In this document: positions 49,966 to 59,662 of the stretch, piece by piece
How positions within the stretch are numbered: the first letter of the stretch is position 1
How the letters are laid out: every line of letters starts with the position of its first letter
DNA from: Pteria penguin
Taxonomy: Eukaryota; Mollusca; Bivalvia; Pterioida; Pteriidae
Length of the DNA stretch: 64,000 nucleotides
Assembly: GCA_035048485.1 (NCBI GenBank)
Contig: CM068592.1
Location: 42,006,045-42,070,044, forward strand
Direction of reading: 5' to 3'
The notes under the pieces: model-generated
Database searches by the model: none
Seen by the model: the letters and a program-made list of their open reading frames with translations, nothing else
Told to the model about the DNA's origin: nothing
Program-made: the position numbers and the translations under genes

Positions 49966-50395
49966 TATGTTCACCGAGTCGATCTGTTGTGGTTAATGAA
50001 TGTCCACGGTACTTATTTACTATGGTCTTTGAATGTCCGCCGTGGGGATTTGTTATAGTCCAATAATAACCATCATTTTGTCTTGAATGTCCATCGTACA
50101 TGGTGATTTGTGATGGGTCCTGAATGTCCACCGTACGTGGTGGTTTGTGATGTGCCTCGCTTGACCACCGTGGTTATTTGTGATGGGTCTTGAATGCCCA
50201 CCATGGTGATTTGTGATGGGTCTTGAATGCCCACTATGATGATTTGTGATGAGCCTTGAATGTCCACCATGGTGATTTGTGATGGGTCTTGAATGTCCAC
50301 CGTACGCGGTGATTTGTGATGGGCCTTGAATGTCCACCGTACGCGGTGATTTGTGATGGGCCTTCAATGTCCAACATGGTGATTTGTTCTGGCAT
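49966..50395 (-). repeat. 33-39-bp minisatellite related to the 66-bp array
   Basis: Unit: gaatgtccaccatggtgatt tgtgatgggtctt, with a 6-bp insertion (gtacgc or gtacgt) in some units. The block gaatgtccaccgtgg...gatttg parallels ggatgtccactgtggttatatg of the 66-bp unit, so the two arrays are probably relatives. The units next to the junction (49966-50080) are intermediate. Confidence 0.88.
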
Positions 50396-50894
50396 AGAAA
50401 CATAACATCAATGACTCGTTTACAAATGTAAAGAAAGTTAACTCCATGTTTTGTTCACATCCGATACATATTGACGTATACAATCTATTATATGTATTCC
50501 ACGTGTATAACTGGGAATGAAATCAACTACGTAGACAAAAGTAAGCAACAAAGAAGTACCGAAGTGTTAACAAAGTCCATAGAATAAAAGGACAATATGG
50601 TGTACAATATCATATTCAGAGAAATGCGAGCCCCAATCAAAATGAGGAGTAAGCGTCCCCTGCTTGCACAAAACACCCGTCGCAAAAGTCCTGCAACAAC
50701 TCTTAAAGTTCAGGAAGTAAATACATGCATATATATACACATGAGCACATGATGGAGACAAGGACACTAAATCAAATTATCACATTCACGAGATATGAAA
50801 TGTTGTTGAACTGAAATTCCGGAGTCGGAAGTGCACGTGTACAAATATCTGTAGGAATAGATATAATGTCAAATCAAATATCGTCAAAACGTTC
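50396..50894. other. no gene recognised
   Basis: AT-rich, short ORFs only. Confidence 0.45.
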
Positions 50895-51545
50895 AAGATC
50901 GTTATTTCATATGATCAGATCCCAAAATGTCTCTTATCATTCTTGAAAGGGAATCTTTAGTTGCATCAGAACCCTATATCGATTATAGAACTTCCTCATT
51001 GACAATTTCAAACGTTTCTCAATATATTCTTGTGAGATAAGTGGCGAGAAATTTCGCTATGGAAGAAAAATCTTTGCATTTAGAACATGCGCGTGCAGAT
51101 AAATAGTGAAATGAGGACGCCATATGCGGGGGAGGAAGGTATGTTGCTACCCAGGAAAGAGAAGTAGGTAACAATGAAACTGAAATCGTCACGTTTGTCA
51201 TAGATTGAGGTTACTAATGAACCATCGTCACTAATTGACAGCATATCTAGGTATAAAGCAAAAGATGCGCTCTATGTTGTATATTTTATCTCGAGTCCCT
51301 TTGGATATATGATGTTGAAGTGATCTATAAATACAGGGTTGTTAATCGACTAAACGTCATTGATGTATCTGTATGTAAAGTTGAACCGAGATGCTAATTG
51401 TTTACTGCCTTTGAAGAGCAAAGACTGTATGAATTCTGCTTCGTGTAAGTACAAAAAATGTTGGCCCAAAAGTGGAGCGTAATTTGTTCCCATTGGAATT
51501 CCAACAATTCGCTTGTTTCTTTTGGTTTGTTTGTTCAATTATTTA
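50895..51545 (-). pseudogene. reverse-transcriptase relic of a second retroelement
   Basis: Reading on the - strand, GIPMGTNYAPLL is followed by a region ending TYRYINDV, where the catalytic motif would normally read YIDDV; the first Asp is changed to Asn. Downstream come a stop, then HFNIIYPKGLEIK, DDGSLVTSIYDKRDDF, SSPAYGVLI and, in another frame, RLKLSMRKFYNRY. Several stops and frameshifts break it. I recognise this RT type from many marine invertebrate genomes and suspect a Penelope-like or related lineage, but the clade is unsettled. The 5' part stops abruptly at about 51545, before an AT-rich stretch. Confidence 0.78.
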
Positions 51546-51648
51546 TTTTATTATTATGTTTTTATTTCTATTTTTTTACAACGACCTTGTTTGCCAATTC
51601 AAAATTTGTTATCTGATGTGGAAGGATGTTAATTGTTTATGTGTTAAT

Positions 51649-51651
<3 letters not shown>

Positions 51652-51744
<93 letters not shown>
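51652..51744 (+). repeat. (TA)n microsatellite
   Basis: About 46 uninterrupted ta units. It forms an artificial Ile/Tyr ORF. Confidence 0.98.
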
Positions 51745-51745
<1 letters not shown>

Positions 51746-53210
51746 GGATATACGTGATTTACTTCTACATACTTTCTTAACTACTTTTTGAAAAGGTTAC
51801 TAAAATTCACCGGATCTGCACAACGTCTTGTTTTTCTGTCACGAAAAGTGGGTTACTGCACGATAATGACACCAGGCGTGCAGGGTGAGTCCCTACGTTA
51901 TATGTTGAATGATATGTTATTATATTATGAGGCTGGGTGTAAAACGAAACGACAATAATACTCCGCGCATCACTAACTTATACAGACACATTACAAGGTT
52001 TTATATAGAAAAATGTAAAATTTACATATCTATACGTATTATCAGTGAATAAATTGTACCGGTGACAGAAAACAGAATCAGGTGAAAATATGGTGTGATA
52101 CAACCTAAATAACTTGACATGTAAAATAATACAGGAATTACAAACTAAAGGGAACTTGCCCTAAAAAAAATAGTGTTTATCTAGTCTTACAAAAATTTTA
52201 TGTTGTAGCAATTTATTTCTTGCTTCCTTTGTTTTGTGTCTTTGTTTGGTTTTGTTGTTGTTGGGGGTTTTTTTTTTATTGTTTTTTCTCTGTGTTTTTG
52301 TTGTTGTTTTTGTTGTTGTTTTTTGTTTTGTTTTGTTTTTGTTTTGGGGATTTTTATTTTGTTCCTTTTTTCAAACTTTACCTGGTTTTTATAAATAATG
52401 CTTTTCAAACTAAAAAATACTTTTTAACATTCTACCTGGTTTTTATAAATAATGCTTTGTACGTTTGTGGTCTCATTATATGTTCCCAATTACATGCATA
52501 CTTTCTTCCATTCGATTTTCGTGAACGAGAGGCCCCTGGATCGATGGACACAACGGCATCCAAATGAATCATCTGCCCTTGTTTTATAAACAGTACCCAG
52601 AAATTTTTGTTTTGATTCATTAATGTAATAAATAGTCGGTATTACACTTCGTCAGAAAAAGTATTAAAAGATGTCGAGGGTTTACAGCGCGATTATGACG
52701 ATAGCATTATAACCCTGAGCGTGATGAACGTGATGATATCTGAATGTTTAGAACAAAGTAAAGTGATGGCATTACATCCTGGAATTCACAACAAGGGACC
52801 GCGGTAAAACCCCTATTAATCAGTTGTTTTGTCATATATGGCATCAAACTGATATCTGTATTCATCTCTTTATATCATTTATAACCACTGTGTCGATACC
52901 GCTACTGGTGAATTGTTAGTTCCCGTGGGTAATCACAAACCAAGTTTTTAGTGCTTCTGTACTGATTCAGAATACATACCTCAAATTTACCGTGACAGAA
53001 AACTGTAAATTACTCTAAAACTAAGGAGTACCTGCATCATTTTAGTTTTTAGACATTTTAGTAATTTTGTGCTCTTCAAATATTGATATAATTCCGGCTT
53101 TGAACATCACTGAAGCGATATAAGTCATCGAAATGCGCACACGATGCACAAAATTAATAAATAATATCTTTTATATTTACGTGGAACTTGATGCAAGGGA
53201 ACAGTAGGTG
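51745..53210. other. no gene recognised
   Basis: A T/G-rich low-complexity block (about 52236-52370) gives a Lys/Gln-rich - strand ORF. The 26-bp acctggtttttataaataat gctttt occurs twice, at 52380 and 52433. A 62-codon - strand ORF (52432-52620) is unassigned. Confidence 0.45.
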
Positions 53211-54235
53211 GATGACAGGAAAGAGTTGGTTGGTTGATTATTGTTTTACGTCACTCCACGATTATTTCACGTATATGGTGACGGCATCTGCCTGATGCAT
53301 TGCATACAAATTTAGACCTTTGCAACGGACCCACCGAAGCAGTGAGGGATCTTTTACGTGCCACGCCTACCGTGACACGGGACCTCGGTTTTTACTGTCT
53401 CATCCGAAAGACAAAACACCGGTGTGCCCCGGGCGGGAGTCGAACCCGCGACCTCTCGATCACGAGCCGAGCACCTTATCCACTAGGCCACACCGGCTTC
53501 AGGAAAGAGTAAGTGGATGCAATGAAAACGTAAGTGGATATCCGAGAACAGTAAGGGGGTGCTCAGAAAGAGTAGACGGATACCCGGGAACAGTAGGCGG
53601 ATAACAGGAAAGAGTAAGTGGATGCAATGAAAAAGTAAGTGGATATCCGAGAACAGTAAGGGGGTGCTCAGAAAGAGTAGACGGATACCCGGGAACAGTA
53701 GGCGGATAACAGGAAAGAGTAAGTGGATGCAATGAAAACGTAAGTGGATATCCGAGAACAGTAAGGGGGTGCTCAGAAAGAGTAGACGGATACCCGGGAA
53801 CAGTAGGCGGATAACAGGAAAGAGTAAGTGGATGCAATGAAAAATTAAGTGGATATCCGAGAACGATAACGGGGTGCTCAGAAAGAGTAGACGGATACTC
53901 GGGAACAGTAGGCGGATAACAGGGAAGAGTAAGTGGATGCAATGAAAAAGTAAGTGGATTTCCGAGAACAGGAGAGTAAGGGAAAACCCGGGAAAATTAG
54001 TGAATTCTCGAGAATATTGAGGTGCTACTCCTAAAAAGTATACGGATACCGGGAAAGGTTTAGTGGGTCGCTGTGGACAGTAAGTGGATACCCGGGAAGA
54101 ATAAAGGATTTCCCGGGAAAACAAAGTATGCACATATATGGGAGAAGGATGCGAATAGGTATAGTAAACGGATACCCAGAAAGCGCAAACGGATACCTGG
54201 GAATAGTTTGTAAATACCCGGAAAGATAAAGCACT
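53190..54235 (-). repeat. 105-bp higher-order minisatellite made of 21-bp subunits
   Basis: Five 21-bp subunits (such as gtaagtggatgcaatgaaaa, gtaggcggataacaggaaag, gtagacggatacccgggaac) form a 105-bp block repeated four times from 53513 at exact 105-bp steps (53513, 53618, 53723, 53828). It decays towards 54235. A small piece (agtaggtggatgacaggaaa) lies left of the SINE at 53203-53225. The - strand ORFs of 147 and 216 codons are by-products with a 35-residue period. Confidence 0.94.
53226..53499 (-). mobile_element. full-length SINE with alternative tRNA head, in the 105-bp array
   Basis: The tail ttggttggttgattattgtt is followed by the common SINE body, but the head reads gtcgaacccgcgacctctcg then atcacgagccgagcacctta, unlike the 17.8-, 26.5-, 28.0- and 35.9-kb copies. 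caggaaagag flanks it on both sides (53216-53225 and 53500-53509), a target duplication made of array sequence. Confidence 0.93.
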
Positions 54236-54344
54236 TACACCTGACCTCTATCCAACGAAAATTCAGGACACAAAAAGTCGCCACTGCAAACAAACAGTGT
54301 AAAATATGAAAGTAACTCATCTTATGTCAATGTAGTGCACACAA

Positions 54345-57340
54345 AATGTACGACAGTCACTGATGCCATGTCATTGTGACACTCACAACAACGTACAATG
54401 TAAAATACAACAGTAACTGATGACATGTCACTGTGACACTCACAACAATGTACAATGTAAAATACGACAGTAACTGATGACATGTCACTGTGACACTCAC
54501 AACAATGTACAATGTAAAATACCACAGTGACTGATGCCATGTCACTGTGACACTCACAACAATGTACAATGTAAAATACGACAGTCACTGATGCCATGTC
54601 ATTGTGACACTCACAACAACGTACAATGTAAAATACGACAGTAACTATTGTCATGTCACTGACTGTGACACTCACAACAATGTACAGTGTAACATACTGC
54701 AGTAACAGATGCCATGTCACTCTGACACTCACAACAATGTACAATGTAAAATACGACAGTAACTGATGCCATGTCACTGTGACACTCACAACAATGTACA
54801 ATGTAAAATACGACAGTAACTGATGCCATGTCACTGTGACACTCACAACAATGTACAATGTAAAATACGACAGTAACTGATGCCATGTCACTGTGACACT
54901 CACAACAATGTACAATGTAAAATACGACAGTAACTGATGTCATGTCACTGTGACACTCACAACAATGTACAATGTAAAATACTGCAGTAACAGATGCAAT
55001 GTCACTGTGACACTCACAACAATGTACAATGTAAAATACGACAATAACTGATGTCATGTCACTGTGACACTCACAACAATGTACAATGTAAAATACTGCA
55101 GTAACAGATGCAATGTCACTGTGACACTCACAACAATGTACAATGTAAAATACGACAGTAACTGATGCCATGTCACTGTGACACTCACAACAATGTACAA
55201 TGTAAAATACGACAGTAACTGATGCAATGACACTGTGACACTCACAACAATGTACAATGTAAAATACGACAGTAACTGATGCCATGTCACTGTGACACTC
55301 ACAACAATGTACAATGTAAAATACGACAGTAACTGATGCCATGTCACTGTGACACTCACAACAATGTACAATGTAAAATACGACAGTAACTGATGTCATG
55401 TCACTGTGACACTCACAACAATGTACAATGTAAAATACTGCAGTAACAGATGCAATGTCACTCTGACACAACAATGTACAATGTAGAATACTGCAGTAAC
55501 AGATTCCATGTCACTGTGACACTCACAACAATGTAAAATGTAAAATACTGCAGTAACAGATGCCTTGTCACTGTGACACTCCTAACAATGTACAATATAA
55601 AATACGACAGTGACTGATGCCATGTCACTGTGATACTCACAACAATGTACAATATAAGATACAACAGTAACTGATGCCATGTCACTGTGACACTCACAAC
55701 AATGTACAATGTAAAATACGACAGTAACTGATGCCATGTCATTGTGCCATTCACAACAAAGTACAATATCGAATACTGCAGTAACAGATGCCATGTCACT
55801 TTGACACTCACAACAATGTACAATGTAAAATACGACAGTAACTGATGTCATGTCACTGTGACACTCACAACAATGTACAATGTAAAATACAACAGTAACT
55901 GATGCCATGTCACTGTGACACTCACAACAATGTACAATATAAAATACGACAGTAACTGATGCCATGTCACTTTGACACTCACAACAATGTACAATGTAAA
56001 ATACGACAGTAACTGATGTCATGTCACTGTGACACTCACAACAATGTACAATGTAAAATACGACAGTAACTGATGTCATGTCACTGTGACACTCACAACA
56101 ATGTACAATGTAAAATACTGCAGTGACTGATGCCATGTCACTCTGACACTCACAACAATGTACAATGTAAAATACTGCAGTAACAGATGCCATGTCACTG
56201 TGACACTCCTAACAATGTACAATATAAAATACCACAGTGACTGATGCCATGTCACTGTGACACTCACAACAATGTACAATATAAAATACGACAGTAACTG
56301 ATGCCATGTCATTGTGCCACTCACAACAATGTACAATGTAAAAAACTGCAGTAAATGATGCCATGTCACTGTGACACTCACAACAATGTACAATGTAAAA
56401 TACAACAGTAACTGATGCCATGTCACTGTGACACTCACAACAATGTACAATGTAAAATACTGCAGTGACTGATGCCATGTCACTCTGACACTCACAACAA
56501 TGTACAATGTAAAATACGACAGTAACTGATGCCATGTCACTGTGACATACCCAACAATGTACAATGTAAAATACGACAGTAACTGATGTCATGTCACTGT
56601 GACACTCACAACAATGTACAATGTAAAATACGACAGTAAATGATGTCATGTCACTGTGACACTCACAACAATGTACAATGTAAAATACGACAGTAACTGA
56701 TGCCATGTCACTGTGACACTCACAACAATGTACAATGTAAAATACGACAGTAACTGATGCCATGTCACTGTGACACTCACAACAATGTATAATGTAGAAT
56801 ACGACAGTAACAGATTCCATGTCACTGTGACACTCCTAACAATGTACAATATAAAATACCACAGTGACTGATGCCATGTCACTGTGACACTCACAACAAT
56901 GTACAATATAAAATACGACAGTAACTGATGCCATGTTATTGTGCCACTTGCAACAATGTACAATATAAAATACGACAGTAACTGATGCCATGTTATTGTG
57001 CCACTTGCAACAATGTACAATATAAAATACGACAGTAACTGATGCCATGTCATTGTGCCACTCACAACAATGTACAATGTAAAATACGACAGGAACTGAT
57101 GCCATGTCATTATGCCACTCACGACAATGCACAATGTAAAATACAACAGTAACTGATGACATGTCATTGTGCCACTCACAACAATGTACAATGTAAAATA
57201 AGACTGTAACTGATGCAGTGTAATTGTGACACACACAACAACGTAGAATGTAAGATTACGAGAATATGTCATTGTTGCATTAGCAGCAACATACAATGCA
57301 AAATTACGAGAGTAATTGATGCAATGTCATTGTAGCTTTA
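54345..57340 (-). repeat. 57-bp minisatellite (about 52 units)
   Basis: Unit: actgatgccatgtcactgtg, acactcacaacaatgtacaa, tgtaaaatacgacagta. Variants include tgcagtaacagatgc and accacagtgactgatgcc. Nineteen-residue repeats stay open in two - strand frames (CECHSDMASVTVVFYIVHC and the shifted YIVVSVTVTWHQLLSYFTL), giving ORFs up to 272 codons. These overlap each other and are by-products. Confidence 0.96.
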
Positions 57341-57345
57341 GCACC

Positions 57346-57950
57346 CGGGCGCGTAGCCAGGAGAATAGTAATGTGTACACCCCAGGTGGACAGGTGGCTT
57401 GGAGTCCAGGACGAAGCCCTGGTGGAGTTATAGAAATTGACTTTTGTTTTATGTCAATCCACGATTATTTCTCGTAGATGGTGACGGCATCTGCCTGATG
57501 TATCGCATAGAAATTTTACCTTTACAACGGACCCACCCGAAGCAGTGAGGGATCTTTTACGTGCCATGCCTATCGTGACATGGAACATCGGGTTTACTGT
57601 CTCTCCTGAAAGACAGAACACCGGTATACCCAAAGTGGGAGACGAATTCGGGACCTCCCGGTCACAAGCCGAGCACCACAACCGCTGGGCTAAACCGGCT
57701 TGAGTTTTAAAGAAGGTTGAACACATAATTCTGACCCTTTATTTTCAAAAGAGTCAAAGAAATATTAATTTTGAAATGCAACATGTACATTAATGTCAAT
57801 TATTACAAGTAAGCTCGTGACCGAAACAAAATAGACAAAAAGTCGCTGACTTTTGCTCTCTGTAAAGTTTCGGAGGAGGACCTCTCTCTCTCTCTCTCTC
57901 TCTGTTTTTGGTTTTGGTGGGTTTTTTTGGGGGGGGGGGCTACGCGCCTG
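57346..57950. mobile_element. 605-bp DNA-transposon-like insertion with 5-bp target duplication
   Basis: The ends are cgggcgcgtagccagg and, in reverse complement, caggcgcgtagcccccc. gcacc flanks both sides (57341-57345 and 57951-57955), and removing the insert restores a continuous 58-bp-type array unit. Inside are the SINE at 57438-57699, a (CT)n run (57884-57903) and a G run. No transposase. cagtggcgtagccagg-like ends are common in animal MITEs (family knowledge). Confidence 0.8.
57438..57699 (-). mobile_element. SINE with alternative head, nested in the 605-bp element
   Basis: The body blocks ggtgacggcatctgcctgat and ggacccacccgaagcagtga are clear. The head (gacgaattcgggacctcccg then gtcacaagccgagcac) is of the 53.2-kb type but more diverged. 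It is older than, or as old as, the element's insertion into the array. Confidence 0.88.
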
Positions 57951-57955
57951 GCACC

Positions 57956-58370
57956 AAATACAACGTAAAATTACGACAGTAACTGATGTAATGGCATTGT
58001 GGCTTTAGCAGCAACAGACAATGTAAAATTACGAGAGTAACTGATGTAATGGCATTGTGGCTTTAGCAGCAACATACAATGTAAAATTACGAGAGTAACT
58101 GATGTAATGGCATTGTGGCTTTAGCAGCAACAGACAATGTAAAATTACGAGAGTAACTGATGTAATGGCATTGTGGCTTTAGCAGCAACAGACAATGTAA
58201 GATTACGAGAGTAACTGATGTAATAGCATTGTGGCTTTAGCAGCAACAGACAATGTAAGATTACGAGAGTAACTGATGTAATGGCATTGTGGCTTTAGCA
58301 GCAACATACAATGTAAAATTACGAGAGTAACTGATGCAATGTCACTGTCACTCTCGCAACATCACAACAT
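57956..58370 (-). repeat. 58-bp minisatellite, diverged continuation of the 57-bp array (about 7 units)
   Basis: Unit: aacatacaatgtaaaattac, gagagtaactgatgtaatgg, cattgtggctttagcagc. It keeps the order of the 57-bp unit (acaatgtaaaat-acg-a-agtaactgatg) but with a changed second half. Units within this block are very similar to each other. The transition begins at about 57240, left of the 605-bp insertion. Confidence 0.95.
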
Positions 58371-58800
58371 AGACAGAGGTGTGGTCCAGTGCCAGGTAAG
58401 GTATAGTAATAGAAATGTTGCCAAAGTGTTAAAACAGACAGAACTTGAGAAAATGTTTATTCATACACAATAATGTCGGTTTATTGTCAAGCTACGAGAT
58501 TGAAATAGCCCAAAGGTATTGCTGCGTGTTTACTTTCTACATTTTTGTTTGTATACCAGGCCATCAGCATAACCGAAAATTTTACGCCCTGTTAACACGA
58601 GACCTGATCTCTGCGCTGTGACGGAAACTCAGTTCCGGAGGATACACTGCATCAAAAGTGGCATTTAATACAAAATTATTTGTCAATTTTTGTCCAATTA
58701 AACTTCTAGTTTACAAGTATAATTTGCATTTAATTTGTTTTTATACTTGTAATTTACTTGGAATATAATAGATGTATAATCCTTGTGTAAACTCCCAAAT
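58371..58800. other. no gene recognised
   Basis: AT-rich sequence before the 75-bp array. Confidence 0.45.
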
Positions 58801-58829
58801 TTAATTGGAGTTTAAGTGCCAAATTTTAC

Positions 58830-59212
58830 TCCTGTTTTACTTCACATACTCCATTAAACTTCACATTTAATGCAATTTATACTTCATTATACTTGAAGTT
58901 GCGAGGCAAATTCCTTCATTCTACTCCATTAAACTTCACATTTAATGCAATTTATAGTTCATTATACTTGAAGTTGCAAGATAAATTCCTTCATTCTACT
59001 CCATTAAACTTCACATTTAATGCAATTTATACTTCATTATACTTGAAGTTGCAAGATAAATCGCTTCATTCAACTCCATTAAACTTCACATTTAATGCAA
59101 TTTATACTTCATTATACTTGAAGTTGCAAGATAAATCCCTTCATTCTACTCCATTAAACTTCACATTTAATGCAATTTATACTGCATTATGCTTAAAGTT
59201 GCAATTAAAGAC
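58830..59212 (+). repeat. 75-bp tandem repeat (about 5 units)
   Basis: Unit: ttctactccattaaacttca, catttaatgcaatttatact, tcattatacttgaagttgca, agataaatccc ttca. The 25-residue + strand repeat (LKLQDKSLHSTPLNFTFNAI) is a by-product. Diverged unit fragments begin near 58700. Confidence 0.95.
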
Positions 59213-59476
59213 AAACTTGAGCTAAAATTCTTAAAGATCACTTGACTTTAAGATACTGTTTTATTTTCAATGAAAATGTACCAGTACATCATCCTTGTAA
59301 CTTTTGTTTGACACAATACTGGGAATTCAACATTTGATTTACTTTTTTCTTTTCTATATAATATGTCCCAATTGTTCATTTAATTCAAAGAAAACATTTA
59401 AAATAGAGCATACTCAAACATTATACTAGTAAAACATGCATCATTACATTAAAAAAATGGTTTGATGAGAAATATG
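59213..59476. other. no gene recognised
   Basis: AT-rich sequence. Confidence 0.45.
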
Positions 59477-59662
59477 ATTGATTTTTGTTTTATGTCACAC
59501 CACGAATATTTCACGTATATGGTCACGGCATCTGCCTGATGTGGGGCATACAAATTTTGACTTTTGCAACGGACCCACCCGAAGCAGTGAGGGATCTTTA
59601 ACGTGCCATGCATACCACGACACGGGTCCTCGGTTTTTACTGTCTCATCCGAAAGACAGGAT
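59477..59662 (-). mobile_element. 5'-truncated SINE copy lacking the tRNA head
   Basis: The tail gattgatttttgttttatg and the full body through ctgtctcatccgaaagacag are present and little diverged. The head is absent, as in incomplete reverse transcription. Confidence 0.9.

Noticed and set aside
51472..51780. + strand ORF with a long Ile-Tyr run
   Set aside because: Translation of the (TA)n microsatellite and of the antisense of the RT relic.
52187..52408. Lys/Gln-rich - strand ORF
   Set aside because: Produced by a T/G-rich low-complexity tract on the + strand.
54322..57296. Many - strand ORFs of 100-272 codons rich in Cys and Val
   Set aside because: Overlapping frames of the 57-bp array. 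The Cys and hydrophobic pattern is forced by the DNA repeat.
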